A DNA stretch of 38,689 nucleotides from Saprospiraceae bacterium (lineage in GTDB: Bacteria > Bacteroidota > Bacteroidia > Chitinophagales > Saprospiraceae): the NCBI GenBank assembly GCA_020628855.1, contig JAHDEL010000029.1, positions 1 to 38,689 of the forward strand, written 5' to 3'. The notes beneath the pieces were generated by a model that worked only from the letters and a program-made list of their open reading frames with translations, made no database searches and had not been told where the DNA came from. Both the position numbers and the translations under genes were made by a program. Of this stretch, positions 15,658 through 23,229 are shown one piece after another (the first letter of the stretch is position 1; every line of letters starts with the position of its first letter).

Positions 15658-16113
15658 TTACAGCTTGATCTTATTTAGTCTATCCAATTCTCTCTTTTGC
15701 TCCCTTTCTTTAATTGAGTTTCGCTTATCATAACTCTTCTTACCACGTGCAAGAGCTATATCTAACTTGACAAATCCTCTTTCCGAAAGAAATAAGCGGT
15801 ATGGTACAATAGTCACACCTTTCTGTTCTACTCGCTTGATGATTTTCTGCACTTCTAATTTGCGCAATAAAAGCTTGCGGTCTCTCCGTGTCTCATGGTT
15901 GTTTTGATTACCATATTCATATTCCCCAATGAACATGCTCTTCACGACAATCTCTCCATCTTTGATGTAGCAATAGGCATCACTTAAGTTAGCATTACCT
16001 GCCCTGATACTTTTGACCTCAGTTCCAGTCAATTGCAGCCCTGCCTCAAATTCAGTAATGAACTCGTATTCAAATTTTGCTTTCTTATTGACAATATCAA
16101 TCTTATTAGCCAT
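15658..16113 (-). CDS. smpB: SsrA-binding protein SmpB
   Basis: 151 residues from the ATG at 16113; a longer frame reaches 16134, but the chosen start gives MANKIDIVNKKAKFEYEF, the normal beginning, with AAGGAAG just upstream. SmpB binds tmRNA and brings it to stalled ribosomes in trans-translation. The family motifs AGLQLTGTEVKSIRAGNANL, DAYCYIKDGEI, YEYGNQNNHETRRDRKLLL and the basic tail LALARGKKSYDKR (as IALARGKKSYDKR) are all present. The basic C-terminus that enters the mRNA channel is complete. It is a single-gene unit convergent with the barrel protein, with a candidate promoter at 16132-16139. The tmRNA gene itself is not in this window. Confidence 0.96.
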   Translation of the reverse strand: MANKIDIVNKKAKFEYEFITEFEAGLQLTGTEVKSIRAGNANLSDAYCYIKDGEIVVKSMFIGEYEYGNQNNHETRRDRKLLLRKLEVQKIIKRVEQKGVTIVPYRLFLSERGFVKLDIALARGKKSYDKRNSIKEREQKRELDRLNKIKL

Positions 16114-16131
16114 GTTCTTCTTCCTTTTGCA

Positions 16132-16139
16132 CAAAATTA
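16132..16139 (-). promoter_or_regulatory. Putative -7 promoter box for smpB
   Basis: On the minus strand TAATTTTG matches TAnnTTTG exactly and ends 18 nt before the smpB ATG at 16113. A -33 TTTG at the expected spacing is not present; TTTGACA lies about 26 nt upstream instead. An 8-bp palindrome CACATGTG lies at 16151-16158. Confidence 0.42.
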
Positions 16140-16196
16140 CATGAATTCAACACATGTGGTTTTGTCAAATATGTGATTATAATATGTAATTAAATA

Positions 16197-16228
16197 CTTG
16201 ACCTATGGAATAAGTTGAATTAATTTTG
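16197..16228 (+). promoter_or_regulatory. Bacteroidota-type promoter of the small gene at 16246
   Basis: CTTG (16197-16200) and TAATTTTG (16221-16228) are separated by exactly 20 nt and match the TTTG / TAnnTTTG promoter of Bacteroidota, with the -7 box perfect. The -7 box ends 17 nt before ATG 16246. Confidence 0.6.
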
Positions 16229-16245
16229 TCATATGATGTAGCGAA

Positions 16246-16407
16246 ATGCAGAAAGATTGCGTTTACTACATGATGCATTTAATCATCTTGACCCTTGGTA
16301 TTATGGCGTCAAGGACTGAAAACGAAAATATTAATCCCATGATTATTTTCAGTTTTGCAGTATTCTTCTTGCTAAGTTATGGTGAGAGAATATTCAAACA
16401 AGCTTAA
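16246..16407 (+). CDS. Small two-helix membrane protein (53 aa), unrecognised
   Basis: ATG 16246 opens a 53-codon frame ending at TAA 16405-16407. The product has two hydrophobic stretches, about residues 7-22 (YYMMHLIILTLGIMAS) and about 31-45 (PMIIFSFAVFFLLSY), joined by a polar loop (RTENENIN) and followed by a short basic tail (ERIFKQA), so it should be a helical hairpin in the inner membrane. I do not recognise a family. It is flanked by a good promoter and an excellent terminator, which shows a dedicated short transcript of roughly 215 nt; that transcript could also be a small RNA. It lies between smpB (divergent) and the dnaE-redox operon (convergent). Confidence 0.55.
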   Translation: MQKDCVYYMMHLIILTLGIMASRTENENINPMIIFSFAVFFLLSYGERIFKQA

Positions 16408-16417
16408 AAGCTTAATG

Positions 16418-16450
16418 AGTGCCGGCTTCAACTACCGGCACTTTTTTTAT
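16418..16450 (+). terminator. Strong intrinsic terminator after the small membrane protein gene
   Basis: AGTGCCGG (16418-16425) pairs with CCGGCACT (16435-16442) around a 9-nt loop and is followed by seven T residues. It begins 11 nt after the stop at 16407. The T-tract overlaps the last codon of the convergent lipoprotein gene (stop at 16447-16449). Confidence 0.92.
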
Positions 16451-16926
16451 TTTACGCTTTCGTACATAGCCTCAACCTGCTCTAAAGTCTGTGTTCCATA
16501 GAGACCTGTTTGGAATATGTAATCTTGTCCAGCAGCAATTCTTACATATCGAAAGTCATAATCAATATTACCATCAATATCTTTTTTGAAGATGAACCCA
16601 TGCTCTTCCTCTTTGACTATTTCAGAAAAGTAGGCTTGATTACGCACTTCACTTTGTAACGCTTTAGCTTTTGCGGTTGGATCTGATTCTAGAGTCTCTC
16701 CACTAAATAATTGCACGTTATAATTGTCTCCGCTTGTTATTGTAACATCCTTCATAATTCCCAAATCTTCTACAACAACTTTTGCGTCTTCAGGTGCATT
16801 TATTTTAATTGGCAAACCATGCTTCATCAAATCGAGTTCTTTCTTCACCGCTTTAGGTTCTCCACAGCTACTGCACAGAATAAGTAGAAAGGCTAAGAAA
16901 AAAGTAAGGCTTTTCGTTTTGATCAT
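16447..16926 (-). CDS. Small lipoprotein of unknown function
   Basis: 159 residues. A signal segment (about 1-20) ends at LCSSC, with Cys21 the probable lipidation site, so the protein is predicted to be a lipoprotein on the periplasmic face or outer membrane. The mature part of about 138 residues is mixed alpha/beta (KINAPEDAKVVVEDLG, then DYDFRYVRIAAGQDYIFQTG) with no domain I recognise and no cysteines beyond the lipobox region. It follows the thioredoxin-like gene by 2 nt and is the last gene of a minus-strand run that may begin at dnaE. Its link with the redox proteins is by position only. Confidence 0.75.
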   Translation of the reverse strand: MIKTKSLTFFLAFLLILCSSCGEPKAVKKELDLMKHGLPIKINAPEDAKVVVEDLGIMKDVTITSGDNYNVQLFSGETLESDPTAKAKALQSEVRNQAYFSEIVKEEEHGFIFKKDIDGNIDYDFRYVRIAAGQDYIFQTGLYGTQTLEQVEAMYESVK

Positions 16927-16928
16927 AA

Positions 16929-17516
16929 TTAGCTCTTAGTTTTTATACTGCAACCAATGGCCTTAGTTACTGAAGGTCTTGGCAAAATACCATGTCTCAA
17001 TGCCTCAATTGCATTTTCTAAGTATTTCTCTTCTACAGCTGTTTCATCTCTCGCACTATCATCAATTGCACCTATATATCGAACAACTTTATACTGATCT
17101 AGTAGATAGATATGAGGGGTCTTTGTTGCTCCAAACTGAGGATATACTTCTTGTTTGTCATCAATGATATATGGAAATTGGAATCCTTTTTCCTTTGCTC
17201 TAATTTGCATATTCACAAAGCTATCCTGAGGCTTCACCTCTGGGTCATTGGGGTTAATCGCGATGATCTGATATCCAAGAGAATTGTACTTATCGTATAA
17301 AGCATTTATTCTGTCTTCATACATTACTGCAAATGGACAATGGTTGCATGTAAAGATGATAATATAACCATTAGCACCTTCATAATTGTCTAGTGACACC
17401 ATAGAACCATCAATGTTTTGTAGTTCAAAATCTGGTGCTAAATCACCAACTTGCAAACCTTGAGCTAAGCAGCTTCCTGCCAAAAGGAGACCTATGATTA
17501 AACTGTAAAATTTCAT
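16929..17516 (-). CDS. Periplasmic thioredoxin-fold protein (AhpC/TSA-like, CNHC)
   Basis: 195 residues. A signal peptide ends near LAGSCLAQ (about residue 19). The mature protein begins VGDLAPDFELQNIDGS, the usual start of AhpC/TSA-Redoxin domains, and has a redox pair in IFTCNHCPFA (Cys57, Cys60) and a cis-Pro loop GATKTPHIYL. A CxxC at this place suggests thiol-disulfide exchange rather than simple peroxidase action. It acts in the periplasm, with a substrate that cannot be read from the sequence. It lies 2 nt from the TlpA-like gene upstream and 2 nt from the lipoprotein downstream, so the three are co-transcribed. Confidence 0.87.
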   Translation of the reverse strand: MKFYSLIIGLLLAGSCLAQGLQVGDLAPDFELQNIDGSMVSLDNYEGANGYIIIFTCNHCPFAVMYEDRINALYDKYNSLGYQIIAINPNDPEVKPQDSFVNMQIRAKEKGFQFPYIIDDKQEVYPQFGATKTPHIYLLDQYKVVRYIGAIDDSARDETAVEEKYLENAIEALRHGILPRPSVTKAIGCSIKTKS

Positions 17517-17518
17517 GT

Positions 17519-18007
17519 TTAATTTAATTTATTAATTAATGTTATGATTTCATCTACTGAATGAAACTCCTGTTCGTAGCATTCGTAATTCTCTTTTCCA
17601 ACAATACATGTTAGTGGTATTGCCCCAGACCAATTAGGATCCACTTGGTCAATCCAAGTATTCATCTTACTATCCAATAGCATTAGCACATCGGATTGTA
17701 TTTCATTCTTAGTTAGAAAAGGGATAACCTTTTTCTCTCTGTCTCTTTTGAGGTCTAAGCTCACCAATGTCACCTTGATTTCTTCATCATCATACTCATC
17801 ATGTAACGCCTCGATGTAAGGGAGTTCTCTAACACAAGGTGCACACCAAGTAGCCCAAAAGTTCACAATCTGTACCTTCTCGGCATCTGGTTCGAATAAA
17901 TAGCTAATAGAATCGAATTGGGTCACCATTTGTACTTGTTCTTGCCCACTTACCGTGCCAGGAACCAAAAGGACTATGAAAAGAAAATTAAACAAGAATT
18001 GTTTCAT
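17519..18007 (-). CDS. TlpA-like periplasmic thiol-disulfide oxidoreductase
   Basis: 162 residues. A signal peptide covers about 1-21 (LLVPGTVSGQ). The thioredoxin motif VNFWATWCAPCVRELPYIEAL carries the redox pair Cys55 and Cys58, and the cis-Pro loop is GAIPLTCIV. The short form, without a long N-terminal domain, fits TlpA/ResA-like reductases that reduce periplasmic disulfides, for example in cytochrome c assembly; no cytochrome gene is nearby. It begins 21 nt after the dnaE stop and is followed after 2 nt by a second thioredoxin-fold gene. Confidence 0.88.
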   Translation of the reverse strand: MKQFLFNFLFIVLLVPGTVSGQEQVQMVTQFDSISYLFEPDAEKVQIVNFWATWCAPCVRELPYIEALHDEYDDEEIKVTLVSLDLKRDREKKVIPFLTKNEIQSDVLMLLDSKMNTWIDQVDPNWSGAIPLTCIVGKENYECYEQEFHSVDEIITLINKLN

Positions 18008-18028
18008 GACACTACAACGACAAATTCC

Positions 18029-21000
18029 TTAATTCAGTTTATAATGCCACCCCTGATCATTAAAAAACCTTATGAGTTCTTTATCCATCTGAATCATTGT
18101 TGTCTTGGAGTGAAACTTTAAATCCACTTCTTCGTCGACAATCTGAAAATTCAATTTGACTTCACCTGAGTGCTTTTTCAACAAGTCTATAAATGCACTT
18201 ACAGAGTCATTCTTAATTGACTCGAGATCCGCCTTTAGGGTTATTTTCTTTGTGAGATCACGCCCCACTGTCTCTAACATTCTGAGATCTCTGACTTTAA
18301 AGAAGAGATTGTCATTCTTTTGATTCTTTTGATTAATCCCTTCTATGTAAATAACTTGACCAGGAGATAACAGATCCTTATACTTCTGATAATCTTCTCT
18401 GTAGACACCAAGTGAAAAGGACCCATGCATATCTTGGATAGTAAACCTGCAATACCCTGTTCCTTTGTTCCTACTTATGCCATGATTAGCTTCTGTTACG
18501 ATGCCCGCTAAACTCACAACTTTATCAATTACTTCATCAATGATATCCAGAGAACAATTAACAAAGTGACTCAACTCAAATTTATAATCATCTAATGGGT
18601 GCCCAGAAATATACATTCCAGTAACTTCTTTTTCGAAAGTCAGTTTCTCGATGACACTCCATTCGCTAATAGGTTTGATCACGGGTTCTGTAAGCATGAC
18701 ATCACTCAAGTCTCCGAAAAGAGAGTTTTGCGAACGTTCTTTCTCAGATTGATAAGCTTGACCATACTTAATAGCATGCTCAATTAATGTTTCATACTTT
18801 TCAGATGGTGCAAAATATTGTGCTCTTGTCAATCCAAACTCATCAAACGCCCCACTGTAGGCAAGGCTATCTAACACTCTTTTATTCAATACTCTGAGAT
18901 TAATCACCTTTGTTAAATCAAAAATAGAATTGAAAGTAACTCCTTCATTTCGCGCAATGACTAACTCTTCAACAGGTCCCGTACCTACACCTTTTAAACC
19001 AGAAAGACCAAAACGAATATCTCCATTCTCATTCACTTTAAATTCTTCAAAGCTCTCATTTACACTTGGACCTAACACTTTCAATCCCATGTAAGCACAC
19101 TCAGTCAAATACACATTGAGGGATTTGACATTCTGTTTGTTATGGTTAAGCAAAGCAGACATATACTCTGCTGGATAATGTGTCTTCAAGTAAGCGGTTT
19201 GCCAAGCAATGTAGGTATAGCAGGTTGCGTGCGACTTATTGAATGCATAACTCGCAAATTTTTCCCAGTCTTTCCAAATCTTTTCAATCTTTTCTTTTGG
19301 ATGTCCATTCTTCTCACAACCCTCTAAAAATTTTGGATAAAGCTCATCAATGAGTTTCTTTTTCTTTTTACCCATTGCTTTTCGCAAAATGTCTGCTTCA
19401 CCCTTTGTAAAACCACCAAGTTTCTGTGACAACAACATCACTTGCTCTTGGTACACTGTTATACCATACGTCTCTTTCAAATGTTCTTCCATCTCAGGAA
19501 GGTCATATTCAATGGGTTCCTTTCCATGCTTACGAGCAGTAAAGTTCTTAATGTACTCCATCGGACCTGGCCGATATAAGGCATTCATCGCAATAAGGTC
19601 TTCAATTTGAGTTGGCTTGAGTTGTTTCAAACTTGAAGCCATACCTCCCGACTCAAACTGGAAAATCCCAATAGTATCCCCACGTTGGAAAAGCTCGAAT
19701 GTTTTGACATCATCAAGAGGAATTGTCTCTATATCCAGATCTAGATTATGGCGTTCATTCACCATTTGGACAGCAGTCTTGATTACAGACAAGTTCCTAA
19801 GACCTAAGAAGTCCATCTTTAATAATCCTGACTTCTCGACTACACTATTATCAAACTGTGATACAAGCAGATCCGAGTCTTTATTCGTTCGAACAGGTAT
19901 GTAATTGGTGATGTCATCAGGTGTGATGATGATTCCACAAGCATGAATACCAGTGTTCCGAATATTACCCTCCAGCTTTTTAGCTGTACGAATCATGTGT
20001 CCGAAGTCATCTTCCTTATCAGCTAACTTTCTGAACTCATACGCTTTATTTAGTTCATCACTAGGCAAAGCATCTTTGAGCTTACTGTCGATATCACCAG
20101 TTTTTAAGACTTTATTGAGAGAAGCACCTAGATTATTAGGAAAAATCTTTGTTATCCTATCTACTTCATGCAATGGAATATCAAGTACTCTACCAACGTC
20201 TCTTAATGATGACTTAGCAGCCATGGTTCCATAAGTAATAATCTGTGCTACCTGATTTTGGCCATACTTATCAATAACATAATCTATCACCTTTGATCTG
20301 CCTTCGTCGTCAAAATCAATATCAATATCTGGCATGGAGACTCTTTCAGGATTCAAGAATCTCTCAAAAAGTAAGTCATACTTTATTGGATCTATGTTGG
20401 TGATTCCAAGGCAATATGCAACAGCCGAACCCGCAGCCGAACCCCGACCTGGGCCTACAACCACTCCCATTTTACGAGCAGCTGAGATAAGATCCTCAAC
20501 TATGAGAAAGTAACCTGGGTATCCGCTTGAGCTAATTACTGACAATTCAAAATTGAGTCTTTCCTCAATAGCTGGGCTAACAGTGCCATACCGTTGCTTT
20601 GCTCCTTCATAGGTGAGATACTTCAAGTAATCATCCTGTGTCTTAAAATTACTTGGTAATGGAAATTCTGGTAAGATAATATCTCGCGAAAGATCCAGGG
20701 TTTCTACCTTGTCCACAATCTCCATTGTATTATCGATAGCATGCTGCTCTTTCTCAAAGAGCTGAATCATTTCCTTTTGAGTCTTAAAGTAGAAATCTGA
20801 ACTCGAAAACTTAAAGCGATTCTCATCTTCTAATCGATTACCTGTATTAATACAAAGGAGAATGTCATGAGGGACACTGTCTTCTTCATCTACATAATGC
20901 GAATCATTCGTTGCTATTACTTTGACGTTGTGCTTTTCAGCAAATCCAAGTAATATTTGGTTGATATCTTCTTGACTATATTTTGAGTATATCTTCTTTC

Positions 21001-21580
21001 CATTTGGACCCTTGATATCCAGCTTTTCGAGACCTCTATGTCTTTGTATTTCTATGTAATAGTCATCTTGAAAAATATTCAGCCACCACTTCAATAACTC
21101 TTCAGCTTTTTCAAGGTCATCATAAGCAATAGCTTGTGGAATCTCAGCACCAATGCAGCAACTTGTAGCAATTACACCTTCGTGATACTTCTCAATGACT
21201 GACTTATCGATTCTTGGAAACTTTTGATAAAGCCCTTCTGTGAAACCTATGCTACACATTTTTGATAAGTTGGAGTAACCTTGGGCATTCTTGGCAAGAA
21301 GCAGTTGATGATACCGTCTATCAGACTCGCCAGCTGATCTGACGAAGGTTCGTTTAAAACGATCCTCAACAAGGTAGAATTCGCACCCAAGTATTGGCTT
21401 GATGTCGTGCTTCTTTGCTTCTTCAACAAATTTGAAAGCACCATACATATTACCATGATCGGTAAGTGCCACAGCAGATTGGTTGTCAGCTTTAGCTTTC
21501 GCCATCATTGATCCAATATTACTAGCTCCATCTAAGAGTGAATATTGGGTATGATTATGAAGATGGCAATACTGTGGCAT
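18029..21580 (-). CDS. dnaE: DNA polymerase III subunit alpha
   Basis: 1183 residues, close to the 1160 of E. coli DnaE. It is the replicative polymerase subunit. Domains in order: PHP (about 1-285) with its metal ligands His8, His10, Asp17, His42, Glu67, His91, Cys141, Asp226 and His228; the polymerase palm with GPGRGSAAGSAVAYCLGI and the catalytic Asp motif MPDIDIDFDDEGR; fingers with the RPGPMEYI and YGITVYQEQVM segments; helix-hairpin-helix; and an OB fold near 995-1070 (VSLAGIVTEANHG). There is no intein or frameshift. The family-conserved NTGIHACGIII is present. The TlpA-like gene starts 21 nt downstream. The 194-nt gap upstream (21581-21774) is shared with the divergent desaturase. Confidence 0.97.
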   Translation of the reverse strand: MPQYCHLHNHTQYSLLDGASNIGSMMAKAKADNQSAVALTDHGNMYGAFKFVEEAKKHDIKPILGCEFYLVEDRFKRTFVRSAGESDRRYHQLLLAKNAQGYSNLSKMCSIGFTEGLYQKFPRIDKSVIEKYHEGVIATSCCIGAEIPQAIAYDDLEKAEELLKWWLNIFQDDYYIEIQRHRGLEKLDIKGPNGKKIYSKYSQEDINQILLGFAEKHNVKVIATNDSHYVDEEDSVPHDILLCINTGNRLEDENRFKFSSSDFYFKTQKEMIQLFEKEQHAIDNTMEIVDKVETLDLSRDIILPEFPLPSNFKTQDDYLKYLTYEGAKQRYGTVSPAIEERLNFELSVISSSGYPGYFLIVEDLISAARKMGVVVGPGRGSAAGSAVAYCLGITNIDPIKYDLLFERFLNPERVSMPDIDIDFDDEGRSKVIDYVIDKYGQNQVAQIITYGTMAAKSSLRDVGRVLDIPLHEVDRITKIFPNNLGASLNKVLKTGDIDSKLKDALPSDELNKAYEFRKLADKEDDFGHMIRTAKKLEGNIRNTGIHACGIIITPDDITNYIPVRTNKDSDLLVSQFDNSVVEKSGLLKMDFLGLRNLSVIKTAVQMVNERHNLDLDIETIPLDDVKTFELFQRGDTIGIFQFESGGMASSLKQLKPTQIEDLIAMNALYRPGPMEYIKNFTARKHGKEPIEYDLPEMEEHLKETYGITVYQEQVMLLSQKLGGFTKGEADILRKAMGKKKKKLIDELYPKFLEGCEKNGHPKEKIEKIWKDWEKFASYAFNKSHATCYTYIAWQTAYLKTHYPAEYMSALLNHNKQNVKSLNVYLTECAYMGLKVLGPSVNESFEEFKVNENGDIRFGLSGLKGVGTGPVEELVIARNEGVTFNSIFDLTKVINLRVLNKRVLDSLAYSGAFDEFGLTRAQYFAPSEKYETLIEHAIKYGQAYQSEKERSQNSLFGDLSDVMLTEPVIKPISEWSVIEKLTFEKEVTGMYISGHPLDDYKFELSHFVNCSLDIIDEVIDKVVSLAGIVTEANHGISRNKGTGYCRFTIQDMHGSFSLGVYREDYQKYKDLLSPGQVIYIEGINQKNQKNDNLFFKVRDLRMLETVGRDLTKKITLKADLESIKNDSVSAFIDLLKKHSGEVKLNFQIVDEEVDLKFHSKTTMIQMDKELIRFFNDQGWHYKLN

Positions 21581-21747
21581 AGACTGGATATTATGGACTG
21601 ACTAAGATGGAAGTAATTCTCAAATTAGTCAAGTAAATAGAAATAAAATATAAGAATTAGTGAAATATGATTCTTACTGGTAAAATGGTATGAGGAATTT
21701 TATTTCTTAAATAGCGTTCTAAAGCATGGAATACAACTAGGTATTTC

Positions 21748-21755
21748 TAAATTTG
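21748..21755 (+). promoter_or_regulatory. Putative -7 promoter box for the desaturase
   Basis: TAAATTTG is an exact TAnnTTTG match ending 19 nt before the ATG at 21775. The region about 20 nt upstream (GCATGG) is a poor -33 box, so an activator may be needed or the site may be spurious. Confidence 0.42.
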
Positions 21756-21774
21756 AGCACCAATCTATCCAACT

Positions 21775-22872
21775 ATGCATAACCAATTTCATTTTTCTAG
21801 AAGCGAACCTGCTGGTTTTTTTAGGACATTACATAGTCGTGTTAATGCATACTTTACAGAAAACAAGTTACAGAAGACAGGAGATTATAGGATGCACATC
21901 AAAACTGCCGTGATGTTCCTCTTATACTTAGTACCATTTGTAATTATTCTTACATCTGTAATCTCTGGGTGGTGGATGCTACTAGCATTCTTGATTATGG
22001 GTTTTGGTATGTCCGGTATAGGTCTCTGTATCATGCATGATGCAAATCACGGATCATACTCAAATAATTCAGTGGTCAATAAGTTGATGAGCTATTCACT
22101 TAACTTAATCGGCGGTAGTTCATTTACTTGGAAAATCCAACATAACCTACTTCATCACACTTATACAAATGTCTATTCAATAGATGAAGATATTGATGAC
22201 AAACCATTCCTAAGGCTCTCACCACATGGTAAGCTCAAGAAATATCATCGCTTTCAACATGTCTATGCTATGGCGATTTACTCCTTAGCGACCCTAAGCT
22301 GGATAGCCTTTAAGGATTTTAAGCAATTAGCCTTCTATAATCGAGAGGGAATTACAGAGAAGCAAGGTTTTAATCCTAGCCTCGAAACACTCGTTATGAT
22401 TAGTTGTAAAGCTGTGTATTTCTTTCTGTTAATCGCATTACCGATACTCGTTGGGCAGACATGGTACATTGTCATATTGGGCTTCATTGCTATGCATGCT
22501 TTTGCAGGACTCTATATAACCACAATTTTTCAGCTTGCTCATGTTGTAGAGGGTCCTGAGCATTCTACAATCCAAGAAGGTGGTGATTCTCCAGAGAACA
22601 CCTGGGCAGTCCATCAAATATTAACAACAGCAAACTTTGCAACAAGAAGTAAAATAATGACTTGGATTAGTGGTGGTTTGAATCATCAAATCGAACATCA
22701 TCTCTTCCCTCATATTTGTCACATTCACTATCCTCAGATAGCCAAAATTGTGAGAAAGACAGTCAAGGAATTTAATCTCCCTTATTATGAGCATAAGCGT
22801 TTCTTTGAAGCTATTGCTTCTCACCTGAGGATATTAAAGTCCATTGGCACAGGTCAATCACTTGCTATGTAA
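21775..22872 (+). CDS. Membrane fatty acid desaturase
   Basis: 365 residues. It inserts a double bond in acyl chains at a di-iron centre in the membrane. The three His boxes are visible: HDANH (His88-His92), HNLLHH (123-128) and the front-end-type QIEHH (305-309, in NHQIEHHLFPHICHIHYP). Two hydrophobic hairpins surround them (about 43-85 and 205-250). The QIEHH form of the third box is typical of front-end delta-5/delta-6-type acyl-lipid desaturases and of some bacterial acyl-CoA desaturases, so the exact regioselectivity cannot be read. There is no fused cytochrome b5 domain; electrons must come from a separate ferredoxin or similar. The gene stands alone and divergent from dnaE. Cold induction would be typical but is not shown here. 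Confidence 0.92.
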   Translation: MHNQFHFSRSEPAGFFRTLHSRVNAYFTENKLQKTGDYRMHIKTAVMFLLYLVPFVIILTSVISGWWMLLAFLIMGFGMSGIGLCIMHDANHGSYSNNSVVNKLMSYSLNLIGGSSFTWKIQHNLLHHTYTNVYSIDEDIDDKPFLRLSPHGKLKKYHRFQHVYAMAIYSLATLSWIAFKDFKQLAFYNREGITEKQGFNPSLETLVMISCKAVYFFLLIALPILVGQTWYIVILGFIAMHAFAGLYITTIFQLAHVVEGPEHSTIQEGGDSPENTWAVHQILTTANFATRSKIMTWISGGLNHQIEHHLFPHICHIHYPQIAKIVRKTVKEFNLPYYEHKRFFEAIASHLRILKSIGTGQSLAM

Positions 22873-23020
22873 CATTCTATTATTCTTGCCGAAGTAATTA
22901 GACTTGGACTATTGAATAACATGTTAATCTCTTACTGACATAGCGGTGAAGATGCTTTCTTTTTTATTAAGTAAATCTTAAAGAGTTGTTAGGTTTGTGC
23001 ATTCCAAGATTTTGCCCTAA

Positions 23021-23054
23021 TTTTGGTTTGTCTGAAAGCAGATACCTATTATTT
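23021..23054 (+). promoter_or_regulatory. Possible promoter of the Met/Thr operon
   Basis: TTTTG (23021-23025) and TATTATTT (23047-23054) lie 21 nt apart and resemble TTTG / TAnnTTTG with two mismatches in the -7 box, just before the riboswitch. The rest of the gap 22873-23020 shows nothing I can name. Confidence 0.35.
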
Positions 23055-23057
23055 AAT

Positions 23058-23155
23058 CTTATCCAGAAAGGTGGAGGGAAAGGCCCGATGATACCTTAGC
23101 AACCCTTGCTCCGGCAAGAAGGTGCTAATTCCTACTCATTCATGAGTCAGATAAG
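23058..23155 (+). promoter_or_regulatory. SAM-I (S-box) riboswitch aptamer
   Basis: The conserved S-box core is present: the P1 strand CTTATC (23058-23063), then AGAAAGGTGGAGGGAAAGGC, CCGATGATACC, TTAGCAACC, the AAGGTGCTAATTCC block, and the closing P1 strand GATAAG (23150-23155), which pairs fully with the first. It binds S-adenosylmethionine and normally turns off transcription. It lies 75 nt upstream of the metZ-like gene and is followed by an intrinsic terminator, so SAM should stop transcription of the whole Met/Thr operon. Confidence 0.95.
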
Positions 23156-23169
23156 TCAAGTGTATAACT

Positions 23170-23209
23170 ACCTCTTCTGATGTATTGCATGAAGAGGTTT
23201 TTCTTTTTA
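23170..23209 (+). terminator. Riboswitch-controlled intrinsic terminator
   Basis: ACCTCTTC (23170-23177) pairs with GAAGAGGT (23191-23198) around a 13-nt loop, followed by a T-rich tract (TTTTCTTTTT, counting the last stem base). It lies between the SAM aptamer and the ATG at 23230, the standard expression platform for transcription attenuation. A competing antiterminator is possible between 23147-23155 and 23174-23180. Confidence 0.9.
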
Positions 23210-23229
23210 TAGCCAATAACAAAAGGACT

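Noticed and set aside
18029-21580. Possible intein or frameshift in dnaE
   Set aside because: The frame is continuous and the polymerase motifs are in normal order and spacing; the length is normal.
23185-23229. Longer N-terminus for the metZ-like gene from TTG 23185
   Set aside because: These codons lie in the terminator hairpin of the riboswitch; the ATG at 23230 with AAAAGGA upstream is a far better start.
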